64,000 bases of DNA from Hyperoodon ampullatus (GCA_949752795.1 CATKHW010000010.1:124001-188000); one strand, 5' to 3'. Counted from the first letter of the stretch, positions 24,322 through 38,231 are shown. Translations and numbers: made by a program. Notes: generated from the letters alone by a model not told the origin.

Positions 24322-26059
24322 CTTGGCCAAAAAGGGCGTATGCGTTTTCTCCTGAATATATTCAGGAGAAAACGCATACGCCCTTTTTGGCCAAGTGCAT
24401 CATTGTCGAAGTTGTGCCCCTCTTCCTGTGCTTTAAAGGCGATTCCAACGTATCTCTTGAAATCTGTTTCCTGCTATTCTGGCTCGCGTTCAAGTCCTCC
24501 TAGTTGCCTTCCCTCAACAGATTTTTGGACGATAGTTGTCCTTTATTACTCGGCCAGTTTGTGAATTGCTGTGCCCCTGAGCTCCATATTTCAACTCGTT
24601 TTTGGTGAGCTGACCGCAAGTCCAAAATTTTGGTTCAGGACCTATACTGGTTCCCGGTGGGGGGCTGAGACTTTGGTTAATTCTTCTTCCTGCCTGGAAA
24701 TTACAGTGATATGTGCCCGTCCAAATGCCTAACAGCTACTCTCTCATTGGTTCTCCCTCTTCCCTTTCATCCTCTGCCAAATTGGCAACCTGTGCTAACC
24801 AGGAGGTTAAAGGGGCTGTCTCTCCAAGTTGGGAGGATGATAGTAAAGCAGGTGTAAAGTCAAACCGGAGCACCAAGAGAGGGACTATTCGTTGAGTTTT
24901 AGAAACCTTTCGTATTCACAGTATGTCCGTTCTCTAGGTTTCCCGTACATGTTATAGCTGTAGTAATATTCCCTTCAACCTGGAGAGTTGAGACCCATGG
25001 AATGGGTGCCATGCATTATTGCTTTAAAGGGTCTGCATTCGCTCACCCAATCTCACCAATCCTCTCAGTCCCAAGTGTCCAGCCTTATGCCACATCCAGC
25101 TGTCGTTGTAGATAGGGTCATTCCAGGTTTCATCAGAGACCCTGAAGGAATTGTAAAGAATTTCCCAAATTTTTTGTTTTGTTTTTGAAATTCCTTTTTA
25201 TAGTGGGTTTGAGCTGATTCTCGCTGCCATGTTTATGCCAGTCTAGACACACTTGATTCCCTTACGGAGACATATCAATACATAGGTTTTAAGATTCTTA
25301 CTAGTCAGATATATTCCTCTGCGGGAAATATGGGGTTTTGAGTCCCTTTCACTGAGGAAGGTGTAGGTCTTGTCTATTCCATAGTTGGTGTTGGAACGGT
25401 ACCTGTGCTTATATCAAACTCTGGTTTTATGCATCACCCCACCTCTCCTTCCCCCTTAAGCAGGCATAAGAGTGTTTTCAAAATGTGAGACACTGTTCTC
25501 TTTCCTTACTCAGTTCAAGTGTAGCCATGTTTACAGGATCTTCATAAGTGATATCTTATGATAAGTTTCTTTTTCTGTGTACCTTATTTCACTTAGAATC
25601 ATCGTACCTGAATCCACCCATTTTGCTGCTACTGGTCTTATGTCATTGATTTCATGGCTGAGGGATATTCCATCGTACGTAAGTACCACAATTTTTTGAA
25701 CCATTTTTATATTTCCTGGGATATTTTAGGTGTACCCAAGTTGAGGTCCTTGTAAGCAGTGCAGCCCTAAATTTTGGGGTGGCTCTCTCTTATTGATTTT
25801 CAGTTTTCCCAAGGTATATTCCCTAGACTGGAAGTGCCCTTGGCTCTGTAGCTCTGTTGTTTACTTGTTTTAGGGAACACAATGCACTCCTCCAGAGAGG
25901 CAGTTGGCAATTTACATCCCGCCCATCAGCATAACAAGGCTCCCTCTTCTCCAGGGCCTGTCTTGCCTTTCTGGTTTTTACACATTTTGTGGATGTCCCT
26001 TTTGACCGGTGGGAAGTGATACTTCTTTGTAGTGCAGATTTGCATTGCCCGCTTTCTTG
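24322..26059 (+). repeat. Monomer U15, type i, 1,738 bp
   Basis: Perfect palindrome; L1 remnant at about 25169-26045. Type i marks: AGTTGAGACCCATGG near 24985, GTTGGTGTTGGAACGG near 25384 (one T lost), TTTTCAAAATGTGAG near 25475, and GGATATTTTAGGTG near 25720. The last makes a TAA stop in the ORF2 remnant frame. The A-tail start is altered (CCCAAATTTTTTG). Confidence 0.96.
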
Positions 26060-27798
26060 CTTGGCCAAAAAGGGCGTATGCATTTTCTCCTGAATATATT
26101 CAGGAGAAAATGCATACGCCCTTTTTGGCCAAGTGCATCATTGTCGAAGTTGTGCCCCTCTTCCTGTGCTTTAAAGGCGATTCCAACGTACCTCTTGAAA
26201 TCTGTTTCCTGCTATTCTGCCTCGCATTCAAGTCCGCCTCGTTGCCTTCCCTCAACAGATTTTTGGATGATAGTTGTCCTTTATTACTCGGCCAGTTTGT
26301 GAATTGCTGTGCCCCTGAGCTCCATTTTTCAACTCGTTTTTGGTGAGCTGACCGCAAGTCCAAAATTTTGGTTCAGGACCTATACTGGTTCCCGGTGGGT
26401 GGCTGAGACTTTGGTTAATTCTTCTTCCTGCCGGGAAATTACAGTGTTATGTGCCCGTCCAAATGCCTAACAGGTACTCTCTCATTGGTTCTCCCTCTTC
26501 CCTTTCATTCTCTGCCAAATTGGAAACCTGTGCAAAACAGGAGGTTAAAGGGGCTGTCTCTCCAAGTTGGGAGGTTGATAGTAAAGCAGATGGAAAGTCA
26601 AACCGGAGCACCAGGAGAGGGACTATTCGTTGAGTTTTAGAAACCTTTTGTATTCACAGTGTGTCTGTTCTCTAGGTTTCCCGTACATGTTATAACTGTA
26701 GTAATATTCCCTTCAACCTGGAGAGTTGCGACCCATGGAATGGGTGCCATGCATTATTGCTTTAAAGGGTCTGCATTTGCTCACCCAATCTCACCAATCC
26801 TGTCAGTCCCAAGTGTCCAGCCATATGCCGCATCCAGCTGTCGTTGTAGATAGGGTCATTCCAGGTTTCATCAGAGACCCTGAAGGAATTGTAAAGAATT
26901 TCCCAGTTTTTTTGTTTTGTTTTTGAAATTCCTTTTTATCGTGGGTTTGAGCTGATTCTCGCTGCCATGTTTATGCCAGTCTAGACACACTTGATTCCCT
27001 TATGGAGACATATCAATACATAGGTTTTAAGATTCTTACTAGTCAGATATATTCCTCTGCGGGAAATATGGGGTTTTGAGTCCCTTTCACTGAGGAAGGT
27101 GTAGGTCTTTTCTATTCCATAGTTGGTTTTTGGAACGGTACCTATGCTTATATCAAATTCTGGTTTTATGCATCACCCCACCTCTCCTTCCCCCTTAAGC
27201 AGGCATAAGAGTGTTTTCTAAATGTGAGACACTGTTCTCTTTCCGAACTCAGTTCAAATGTAGCCATGTTTACAGCATCTTCATAAGTGATATCTTATGA
27301 TAAGTTTCTTTTTCTGTGTGACTTATTTCACTTAGAATCATCGTACCTGAATCCACCCATTTTGCTGCTACTGGTCTTATGACATTGATTTCATGGCTGA
27401 GGGATATTCCATCGTACGTAAGAACCACAATTTTTTGAACCATTTTTATATTTCCTGGGATATTTAAGGTGTACCCAAGTTGAGGTCCTTGTAAGCAGTG
27501 CAGCCCTAAATTTTGTGGTGGCTCTGTCTTATTGATTTTCAGGTTTCCCAAAGTATATTCCCTAGACTGGAAGTGCCCTTGGCTCTGTAGCTCTGTTCTT
27601 TACTTGTTTTAGGGAACACAATGTACTCATCCAGAGAAGAAGTTGGCAATTTACATCCCACCCTTCAGCATAACAAGGCTCCCTGTTCTCCAAGGCCTCT
27701 CTTGCCTTTCTGGTTTTTACACATTTTGTGGATGTCCCTTTTGACCGGAGGGAAGTGATACTTGTTTGTAGTGCAGATTTGCATTGCCCGCTTGCTTG
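26060..27798 (+). repeat. Monomer U16, type e
   Basis: The palindrome is perfect but in a different version: left GCATTTTC matched by right GAAAATGC, a paired change. L1 remnant at about 26907-27784. It opens the second, seven-monomer version of the block and shares TTTTCAGGTTTCCC with U10. Confidence 0.96.
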
Positions 27799-29537
27799 CT
27801 TGGCCAAAAAGGGCGTATGCGTTTTCTCCTGAATATATTCAGGAGAAAACGCATACGCCCTTTTTGGCCAAGTGCATCATTGTCGAAGTTGTGCCCCTCT
27901 TCCTGTGCTTTAAAGGCGATTCCAACGTATCTCTTGAAATCTGTTTCCTGCTATTCTGGCTCGCGTTCAAGTCCTCCTAGTTGCCTTCCCTCAACAGATT
28001 TTTGGACGATAGTTGTCCTTTATTACTCGGCCAGTTTGTGAATTGCTGTGCCCCTGAGCTCCATATTTCAACTCGTTTTTGGTGAGCTGACCGCAAGTCC
28101 AAAATTTTGGTTCAGGACCTATACTGGTTCCCGGTGGGGGGCTGAGACTTTGGTTAATTCTTCTTCCTGCCTGGAAATTACAGTGATATGTGCCCGTCCA
28201 AATGCCTAACAGCTACTCTCTCAATGGTTCTCCCTCTTCCCTTTCATCCTCTGCCAAATTGGCAACCTGTGCGAACCAGGAGGTTAAAGGGGCTGTCTCT
28301 CCAAGTTGGGAGGTTGATAGTAAAGCAGATGGAAAGTCAACCCGGAGCACCAGGAGAGGGACTATTCGTTGAGTTTTAGAAACCTTTCGTATTCACAATG
28401 TGTCCGTTCTCTAGGATTCCCGTACATGTTATAGCTGTAGTAATATTCCCTTCAACCTGGAGAGTTGGGACCCATGGAATGTGTGCCATGCATTATTGCT
28501 TTAAAGGGTCTGCATTTGCTCACCCAATCTCACCAATCCTCTCAGTCCCAAGTGTCCAGCCTTATGCAACATCCAGCTGTCGTTGTAGATAGGGTCATTC
28601 CAGGTTTCATCAGAGACTCTGAAGGAATTGTAAAGAATTTCCCAGTTTTTTTGTTTTGTTTTTGAAATTCCTTTTTATCGTGGGTTTGAGCTGATTCTCA
28701 CTGCCATGTTTATGCCAGTCTAGACACACTTGATTCCCTTACGGAGACATATCAATACATAGGTTTTGAGATTCTTACTAGTCAGATATATTCCTCTGCG
28801 GGAAATATGGTGTTTTGAGACTCTTTCACTGAGGAAGGTGTAGGTCTTGTCTATTCCATAGTTGGTTTTTGGAGCGGTACCTGTGCTTATATCAAACTCT
28901 GGTTTTATGCATCACCCCACCTCTCTTTCCCCCTTAAGCAGGCATAAGAATGTTTTCTAAATGTGAGACACTGTCCTCTTTCCTAACTCAGTTCAAGTGT
29001 AGCCATATTTACAGGATCTTCATAAGTGATATCTTATGATAAGTTTCTTTTTCTGTGTACCTTATTTCACTTAGAATCATCGTACCTGAATCCACCCATT
29101 TTGCTGCTACTGGTCTTATGACATTGATTTCATGGCTGAGGGATATTCCATCGTACGTAAGTACCACAATTTTCTGAACCATTTTTATATTTCCTGGGAT
29201 ATTTAAGGTGTACCCAAGTTGAGGTCCTTGTAAGCAGTGCAGCCCTAAATTTTGGGGTGGCTCTCTCTTATTGATTTTCAGTTTTCCCAAGGTATATTCC
29301 CTAGAATGGAAGTGCCCTTGGCTCTGTAGCTCTGTTCTTTACTTGTTTTAAGGAACACAATGCACTCCTCAGGAGAGGCAGTTGGCAATTTACATCCCGC
29401 CCATCAGCATAACAAGGCTCCCTGTTCTCCAGGGCCTGTCTTGCCTTTCTGGTTTTTACACATTTTGTGGATGTCCCTTTTGACCGGTGGGAAGTGATAC
29501 TTCTTTGTAGTGCAGATTTGCATTGCCCGCTTGCTTG
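27799..29537 (+). repeat. Monomer U17, type g
   Basis: Perfect palindrome; L1 remnant at about 28646-29523. It carries all type g marks of U11, 10,433 bases downstream of it. Confidence 0.96.
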
Positions 29538-31276
29538 CTTGGCCAAAAAGGTTGTATGCATTTTCTCCTGAATATATTCAGGAGAAAACGCATACGCCCT
29601 TTTTGGCCAAGTGCATCATTGTCAAAGTTGTGCCCCTCTTCCTGTGCTTTAAAGGCGATTCCAACGTACCTCTTGAAATCTGTTTCCTGCTATTCTGCCT
29701 CGCTTTCAAGTCCGCCTCGTTGCCTTCCCTCAACAGATTTTTGGATGATAGTTGTCCTTTATTACTCGGCCTGTTTTTGAATTGCTGTGCCCCTGAGCTC
29801 CATTTTTCAACTCGTTTATGGTGAGCTGACCGCAAGTCCAAAATTTTGGTTCAGGACCTATACTGGTTCCCGGTGGGGGGCTGAGACTTTGGTTAATTCT
29901 TCTTCCTGCCGGGAAATTACAGTGGTATGTGCCCGTCCAAATGCCTAACAGCTACTCTCTCATTGGTTCTCCCTCTTCCCTTTCATCCTTTGCCAAATTG
30001 GCAACCTGTGCTAACCAGGAGGTTAAAGGGGCTGTCTCTCCAAGTTGGGAGGATGATAGTAAAGCAGGTGTAAAGTCAAACCGGAGCACCAGGAGAGGGA
30101 CTATTCATTGAGTTTTACAAACCTTTCGTATTCACAGTGTGTCCGTTCTCTAGGTTTCCCGTACATGTTATAGCTGTAGTAATATTCCCTTCAACCTAGA
30201 GAGTTGGGACTCATGGAATGGGTGCCATGCATTATTACTTTAAAGGGTCTGCATTTGCTCACCCAATCTCACCAATCCTGTCAGTCCCAAGTGTCCAGCC
30301 TTATGCCACATCCAGCTGTCGTTGTAGATAGGGTCATTCCAGGTTTCATCAGAGACCCTGAAGGAATTGTAAAGAATTTCCCAGTTTTTTTGTTTTGTTT
30401 TTGAAATTCCTTTTTATAGTGGGTTTGAGCTGATTCTCGCTGCCATGTTTATGCCAGTCTAGACACACTTGATTCCGTTACGGAGACATATCAATACATA
30501 GGTTTTAAGATTCTTACTAGTCAGATATATTCCTCTGCGGGAAATATGGGGTTTTGAGTCCCTTTCACTGAGGAAGGTGTAGGTCTTGTCTATTCCATAG
30601 TTGGTTTTTGGAACGGTACATGTGCTTATATCAAACTCTGGTTTTATGCATCACCCCACCTCTCCTTCCCCCTTAAGCAGGCATAAGAGTGTTTTCTAAA
30701 TGTGAGACACTGTTCTCTTTCCTTACTCAGTTCAAGTGTAGCCATGTTTACAGGATCTTCATAAGTGATATCTTATGATAAGTTTCTTTTTCTCTGTGAC
30801 TTATTTCACTTAGAATCATCGTACCTGAATCCACCCAATTTGCTGCTACTGGTCTTATGACATTGAATTCATGGCTGAGGGATATTCCATCGTACGTAAG
30901 TACCACAATTTTTTGAACCATTTTTATATTTCCTGGGATATTTAAGGTGTACCCAAGTTGAGGTCCTTGTAAGCAGTGCAGCCCTAAATTTTGGGGAGGC
31001 TCTGTCTTATTGATTTTCAGCTTTCCCAAGGTATATTCCCTAGACTGGAAGTGCCCTTGGCTCTGTAGCTCTGTTCTTTACTTGTTTTAAGGAACACAAT
31101 GCACTCCTCAGGAGAGGCAGTTGGCAATTTACATCCCGCCCATCAGCATAACAAGGCTCCCTCTTCTCCAGGGCCTGTCTTGCCTTTCTGGTTTTTACAC
31201 ATTTTGTGGATGTCCCTTTTGACCGGTGGGAAGTGATACTTCTTTGTAGTGCAGATTTGCATTGCCCGCTTGCTTG
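29538..31276 (+). repeat. Monomer U18, type h
   Basis: The palindrome has the same three left-arm changes as U12. L1 remnant at about 30385-31262. Private changes include CCTGTTTTTGAATTGC near 29770 and CAACCTAGAGAG near 30192. Confidence 0.96.
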
Positions 31277-33015
31277 CTTGGCCAAAAAGGTTGTATGCGT
31301 TTTCTCCTGAATATATTCAGGAGAAAACGCATACGCCCTTTTTGGCCAAGTGCATCATTGTCGAAGTTGTGCCCCTCTTCCTGTGCTTTAAAGGCGATTC
31401 CAACATACCTCTTGAAATCTGTTTCCTGCTATTCTGCCTCGCTTTCAAGTCCGCCTCGTTGCCTTCCCTCAACAGATTTTTGGACGATAGTTGTCCTTTA
31501 TTACTCGGCCAGTTTGTGAATTGCTGTGCCTCTGAGCTCCATTTTTCAACTCGTTTTTTGTGAGCTGACCGCAAGTCCAAAATTTAGGTTCAGGAACTAT
31601 ATTGGTTCCCGGAGGGTGGCTGAGACTTTGGTTAATTCTTCTTCCTGCCGGGAAATTGCAGTGATATGTGCCCGTCCAAATGCCTAACAGCTACTCTCTC
31701 ATTGGTTCTCCCTCTTCCCTTTCATCCTCTGCCAAATTGGCAAGCTGTGTGAACCAGGAGGTTAAAGGGGCTGTCTCTCCAAGTTGGGAGGTTGATAGTA
31801 AAGCAGATGGAAAGTCAAACCGGAGCACCAAGAGAGGGACTATTCGTTGAGGTTTAGAAACCTTTCGTATTCACAGTGTGTCCGTTCTCTAGGTTTCCCG
31901 TATATGTTATAACTGTAGTAATATTCCCTTCAACCTGGAGAGTTGGGACCCATGGAATGGGTGCCATGCATGATTGCTTTAAAGGGTCTGCATTTTCTCA
32001 CCCAATCTCACCAATCCTCTCAGTCCCAAGTGTCCAGCCTTATGCCACATCCAGCTGTCGTTGTAGATAGGGTCATTTCAGGTTTCATCAGAGACCCTGA
32101 AGGATTTGTAAAGAATTTCCCAGTTTTTTTGTTTTGTTTTTGAAATTCCTTTTTATAGTGGGTTTGAGCTGATTCTCGCTGCCATGTTTATGCCAGTCTA
32201 GACACACTTGATTCCCTTACGGAGACATATCAATACATAGGTTTTAAGATTCTTACTAGTCAGATATATTCCTCTGCGGGAAGTATGGGGTTTTGAGTCC
32301 CTTTCACTGACGAAGGTGTAGGTCTTGTCTATTCCATAGTTGGTTTTTGGAACGGTACCTGTGCTAATATCAAAGTCTGGTTTTATGCATCACCCCACCT
32401 CTCCTTCCCCCTTAAGTAGGCATATCAGTGTTTTCTAAATGTGAGACACTGTTCTCTTTCCTAACTCAGTTCAAGTATAGCCATGTTTACAGGATCTTCA
32501 TAAGTGATATCTTATGATAAGTTTCTTTTTCTGTGTGACTTATTTCACTTAGAATCATCGTACCTGAATCCACCCATTTTGCTGCTACTGGTCTTATGAC
32601 ATTGATTTCATGGCTGAGGGGTATACCATCGTACGTAAGTACCACAATTTTTTGAACCATTTTTATATTTCCTGGGATATTTAAGGTGTACCCAAGTTGA
32701 GGTCCTTGTAAGCAGTGCAGCCCTAAATTTTGGGGTGGCTCTGTCTTATTGATTTTCAGTTTTCCCAAAGTATATTCCCTAGAGGGGAAGTGCCCTTGGC
32801 TCTGTAGCTCTGTTGTTTACTTGTTTTAGGGAACACTATGTACTCCTCCAGAGAGGCAGTTGGCAATTTACATCCCACCCTTCAGCATAACAAGGCTCCC
32901 TGTTCTCCAGGGCCTGTCTTGCCTTTCTGGTTTTTACACATTTTGTGGATGTCCCTTTTGACCGGAGGGAAGTGATACTTCTTTGTAGTGCAGATTTGCA
33001 TTGCCCGCTTGCTTG
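31277..33015 (+). repeat. Monomer U19, type f
   Basis: The palindrome has two left-arm changes (AGGTTGTATGCG) and a reference right arm. L1 remnant at about 32124-33001. It is nearly identical to U13 in its first 350 bases and in its type f part. Confidence 0.96.
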
Positions 33016-34754
33016 CTTGGCCAAAAAGGGCGTATGCGTTTTCTCCTGAATATATTCAGGAGAAAACGCATACGCCCTTTTTGGCCAAGTGCATCATTGT
33101 CGAAGTTGTGCCCCTCTTCCTGTGCTTTAAAGGCGATTCCAACGTACCTCTTGAAATCTGTTTCCTGCTATTCTGCCTCGCTTTCAAGTCCGCCTCGTTG
33201 CCTTCCCTCAACAGATTTTTGGACGATAGTTGTCCTTTATTACTCGGCCAGTTTGTGAATTGCTGTGCCCCTGAGCTCCATTTTTCAACTCGTTTTTGGT
33301 GAGCTGACCGCAAGTCCAAAATTATGGTTCAGGAACTATACTGGTTCCCGGTGGGTGGCTGAGACTTTGGTTAAATCTTCTTCCTGCCGGGAAATTACAG
33401 TGATATGTGCCCGTCCAAATGCCTAACAGCTACTCTCACATTGGTTCTCCCTCTTCCCTTTCATCCTCTGCCAAATTGGCAACCTGTGCGAACCAGGAGG
33501 TTAAAGGGGCTGTCTCTCCAAGTTGGGAGGTTGATAGTAAAGCAGATGGAAAGTCACACCAGAGCACCAGGAGAGGGACTATTCGTTGAGTTTTAGAAAC
33601 CTTTCGTATTCACAGTGTGTCCGTTCTCTAGGTTTCCCGTACATGTTATAGCTGTAGTAATATTCCCTTCAACCTGGAGAGTTGGGACTCATGGAATGGG
33701 TGCCATGCATTATTACTTTAAAGGGTCTGCATTTGCTCACCCAATCTCACCAATCCTGTCAGTCCCAAGTGTCCAGCCTTATGCCACATCCAGCTGTCAT
33801 TGTAGATAAGGTCATTCCAGGTTTCATCAGAGACCCTGAAGGAATTGTAAAGAATTTCCCAGTTTTTTTCTTTTGTTTTTGAAATTCCTTTTTATCGTGG
33901 GTTTGAGCTGTTTCTCGCTGCCATGTTTATGCCAGTCTAGACACACTTGATTCCCTTACAGAGACATATCAATACATAGGTTTTAAGATTCTTACTAGTC
34001 AGATATATTCCTCTGCGGGAAATATGGTGTTTTCAGACCCTTTCACTGAGGAAGGTGTAGGTCTTGTCTATTCCATAGTTGGTTTTTGGAGCGGTACCTG
34101 TGCTTATATCAAACTCTGGTTTTATGCATCACCCCACCTCTCTTTCCCCCTTAAGCAGGCATAAGAATGTTTTCTAAATGTGAGACACTGTCCTCTTTCC
34201 TAACTCAGTTCAAGTGTAGCCATGTTTACAGGATCTTCATAAGTGAAATCTTATGATAAGTTTCTTTTTCTGTGTACCTTATTTCACTTAGAATCATCGT
34301 ACCTGAATCCACCCATTTTGCTGCTACTGGTCTTATGTCATTGATTTCATGGCTGAGGGATATTCCATCGTACGTAAGTACCACAATTTTTTGAACCATT
34401 TTTATATTTCCTGGGATATTTAAGGTGTACCCAAGTTGAGGTCCTTGTAAGCAGTGCAGCCTTAAATTTTGGGGTGGCTCTGTCTTATTGATTTTCAGTT
34501 TTCCCAAAGTATATTCCCTAGACTGGAAGTGCCCTTGGCTCTGTAGCTCTGTTGTTTACTTGTTTTAGGGAACACAATGCACTCCTCCAGAGAGGCAGTT
34601 GGCAATTTACATCCCGCCCATCAGCATAACAAGGCTCCCTGTTCTCCAGGGCCTGTCTTGCCTTTCTGGTTTTTACACATTTTGTGGATGTCCCTTTTGA
34701 CCGGTGGGAAGTGATACTTCTTTGTAGTGCAGATTTGCATTGCCCGCTTGCTTG
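33016..34754 (+). repeat. Monomer U20, type c
   Basis: Perfect palindrome; L1 remnant at about 33863-34740. It is the extra monomer that makes the second block seven units long. Private changes: TACTCTCACATTGG near 33431, CACCAGAGCACC near 33557, and GAGCTGTTTCTCG near 33905. Confidence 0.96.
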
Positions 34755-36493
34755 CTTGGCCAAAAAGGGCATATGTGTTTTCTCCTGAATATATTCAGGA
34801 GAAAACGCATACGCCCTTTTTGGCCAAGTGCATCATTGTCGAAGTTGTGCCCCTCTTCCTGTGCTTTAAATGCGATTCCAACGTACCTCTTGAAATCTGT
34901 TTCCTGCTATTCTGCCTCGCTTTCAAGTCCGCCTCGTTGCCTTCCCTCAACAGATTTTTGGACGATAGTTGTCCTTTATTACTCGGCCAGTTTGTGAATT
35001 GCTGTGCCCCTGAGCTCCATTTTTCAACTCGTTTTTGGTGAGCTGACCGCAAGTCCAAAATTATGGTTCAGGAACTATACTGGTTCCCGGTGGGTGGCTG
35101 AGACTTTGGTTAAATCTTCTTCCTGCCGGGAAATTACAGTGATATGTGCCCGTCCAAATGCCTAACAGCTACTCTCTCATTGGTTCTCCCTCTTCCCTTT
35201 CATCCTCTGCCAAATTGGCAACCTGTGCGAACCAGGAGGTTAAAGGGGCTGTCTCTCCAAGTTGGGAGGTTGATAGTAAAGCAGATGGAAAGTCACACCG
35301 GAGCACCAGGAGAGGGACTATTCGTTGAGTTTTAGAAACCTTTCGTATTCACAGTGTGTCCGTTCTCTAGGTTTCCCGTACATGTTATAACTGTAGTAAT
35401 ATTCCCTTCAACCTGGAGAGTTGGGACCCATGGAATGTGTGCCATGCATTATTGCTTTAAAGGGTCTGCATTTGCTCACCCAATCTCACCAATCCTCTCA
35501 GTCCCAAGTGTCCAGCCTTATGCCACATCCAGCTGTCGTTGTACATAGGGTCATTCCAGGTTTCATCAGAGACTCTGAAGGAATTGTAAAGAATTTCCCA
35601 GTTTTTTTGTTTTGTTTTTGAAATTCCTTTTTATCGTGGGTTTCAGCTGATTCTCGCTGCCATGTTTATGCCAGTCTAGACACACTTGATTCCCTTACGG
35701 AGACATATCAATATATAGGTTTTAAGATTCTTACTAGTCAGATATATTCCTCTGCGGGAAATATGGGGTTTTGAGTCCCTTTCACTGAGGAAGGTGTAGG
35801 TCTTTTCTATTCCATAGTTGGTTTTTGGAACGGTACCTATGCTTATATCAAATTCTGGTTTTATGCATCACCCCACCTCTCCTTCCCCCTTAAGCAGGCA
35901 TAAGAGTGTTTTCTAAATGTGAGACACTGTTCTCTTTCCGAACTCAGTTCAAATGTAGCCATGTTTACAGCATCTTCATAAGTGATATCTTATGATAAGT
36001 TTCTTTTTCTGTGTGACTTATTTCACTTAGAATCATCGTACCTGAATCCACCCATTTTGCTGCTACTGGTCTTATGACATTGATTTCATGGCTGAGGGAT
36101 ATTCCATCGTACGTAAGAACCACAATTTTTTGAACCATTTTTATATTTCCTGGGATATTTAAGGTGTACCCAAGTTGAGGTCCTTGTAAGCAGTGCAGCC
36201 CTAAATTTTGTGGTGGCTCTGTCTTATTGATTTTCAGTTTTCCCAAAGTATATTCCCTAGACTGGAAGTGCCCTTGGCTCTGTACCTCTGTTCTTTACTT
36301 GTTTTAGGGAACACAATGTACTCATCCAGAGAAGCAGTTGGCAATTTACATCCCACCCTTCAGCATAGCAAGGCTCCCTGTTCTCCAAGGCCTGTCTTGC
36401 CTTTCTGGTTTTTACACATTTTGTGGATGTCCCTTTTGACTGGAGGGAAGTGATACTTGTTTGTAGTGCAGATTTGCATTGCCCGCTTGCTTG
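34755..36493 (+). repeat. Monomer U21, chimera of type d and type e
   Basis: The palindrome has two left-arm changes (GGGCATATGTG). L1 remnant at about 35602-36479. Type d marks run through CAATATATAGG near 35711 and type e marks start at TCTTTTCTATTCC near 35801. This is the same switch interval as in U14. Confidence 0.93.
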
Positions 36494-38231
36494 CTTGGCC
36501 AAAAAGGGCGTATGCGTTTTCTCCTGAATATATTCAGGAGAAAACGCATACGCCCTTTTTGGCCAAGTGCATCATTGTCGAAGTTGTGCCCCTCTTCCTG
36601 TGCTTTAAAGGCGATTCCAACGTATCTCTTGAAATCTGTTTCCTGCTATTCTGGCTCGCGTTCAAGTCCTCCTAGTTGCCTTCCCTCAACAGATTTTTGG
36701 ACGATAGTTGTCCTTTATTACTCGGCCAGTTTGTGAATTGCTGTGCCCCTGAGCTCCATATTTCAACTCGTTTTTGGTGAGCTGACCGCAAGTCCAAAAT
36801 TTTGGTTCAGGACCTATACTGGTTCCCGGTGGGGGGCTGAGACTTTGGTTAATTCTTCTTCCTGCCTGGAAATTACAGTGATATGTGCCCGTCCAAATGC
36901 CTAACAGCTACTCTCTCATTGGTTCTCCCTCTTCCCTTTCATCCTCTGCCAAATTGGCAACCTGTGCTAACCAGGAGGTTAAAGGGGCTGTCTCTCCAAG
37001 TTGGGAGGATGATAGTAAAGCAGGTGTAAAGTCAAACCGGAGCACCAAGAGAGGGACTATTCGTTGAGTTTTAGAAACCTTTCGTATTCACAGTGTGTCC
37101 GTTCTCTAGGTTTCCCGTACATGTTATAGCTGTAGTAATATTCCCTTCAACCTGGAGAGTTGAGACCCATGGAATGGGTGCCATGCATTATTGCTTTAAA
37201 GGGTCTGCATTTGCTCACCCAATCTCACCAATCCTCTCAGTCCCAAGTGTCCAGCCTTATGCCACATCCAGCTGTCGTTGTAGATAGGGTCATTCCAGGT
37301 TTCATCAGAGACCCTGAAGGAATTGTAAAGAATTTCCCAGTTTTTTTGTTTTGTTTTTGAAATTCCTTTTTATAGTGGGTTTGAGCTGATTCTCGCTGCC
37401 ATGTTTATGCCAGTCTAGACACACTTGATTCCCTTACGGAGACATATCAATACATAGGTTTTAAGATTCTTACTAGTCAGATATATTCCTCTGCGGGAAA
37501 TATGGGGTTTTGAGTCCCTTTCACTGAGGAAGGTGTAGGTCTTGTCTATTCCATAGTTGGTGTTGGAACGGTACCTGTGCTTATATCAAACTCTGGTTTT
37601 ATGCATCACCCCACCTCTCCTTCCCCCTTAAGCAGGCATAAGAGTGTTTTCAAAATGTGAGACACTGTTCTCTTTCCTTACTCAGTTCAAGTGTAGCCAT
37701 GTTTACAGGATCTTCATAAGTGATATCTTATGATAAGTTTCTTTTTCTGTGTACCTTATTTCACTTAGAATCATCGTACCTGAATCCACCCATTTTGCTG
37801 CTACTGGTCTTATGTCATTGATTTCATGGCTGAGGGATATTCCATCGTACGTAAGTACCACAATTTTTTGAACCATTTTTATATTTCCTGGGATATTTTA
37901 GGTGTACCCAAGTTGAGGTCCTTGTAAGCATTGCAGCCCTAAATTTTGGGGTGGCTCTCTCTTATTGATTTTCAGTTTTCCCAAGGTATATTCCCTAGAC
38001 TGGAAGTGCCCTTGGCTCTGTAGCTCTGTTGTTTACTTGTTTTAGGGAACACAATGCACTCCTCCAGAGAGGCAGTTGGCAATTTACATCCCGCCCATCA
38101 GCATAACAAGGCTCCCTCTTCTCCAGGGCCTGTCTTGCCTTTCTGGTTTTTACACATTTTGTGGATGTCCCTTTTGACCGGTGGGAAGTGATACTTCTTT
38201 GTAGTGCAGATTTGCATTGCCCGCTTGCTTG
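36494..38231 (+). repeat. Monomer U22, type i, 1,738 bp
   Basis: Perfect palindrome; L1 remnant at about 37341-38217. It has the type i marks, including the one-T loss (GTTGGTGTTGG near 37557) and the stop-making GGATATTTTAGG. TGTAAGCATTGCAG near 37923 is shared with U33. Confidence 0.96.

Larger units (their letters stand above)
15627..26059 (+). repeat. Higher-order block, six monomers (e-g-h-f-d/e-i)
   Basis: U10 to U15. The first four monomers repeat in the same order and with the same private marks in U16-U19 at an offset of 10,433 bases. Confidence 0.85.
26060..38231 (+). repeat. Higher-order block, seven monomers (e-g-h-f-c-d/e-i)
   Basis: U16 to U22. It has the same order as U10-U15 except for one additional type c monomer (U20). 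The final two monomers therefore correspond to U14-U15 at an offset of about 12,172 bases. Confidence 0.85.
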
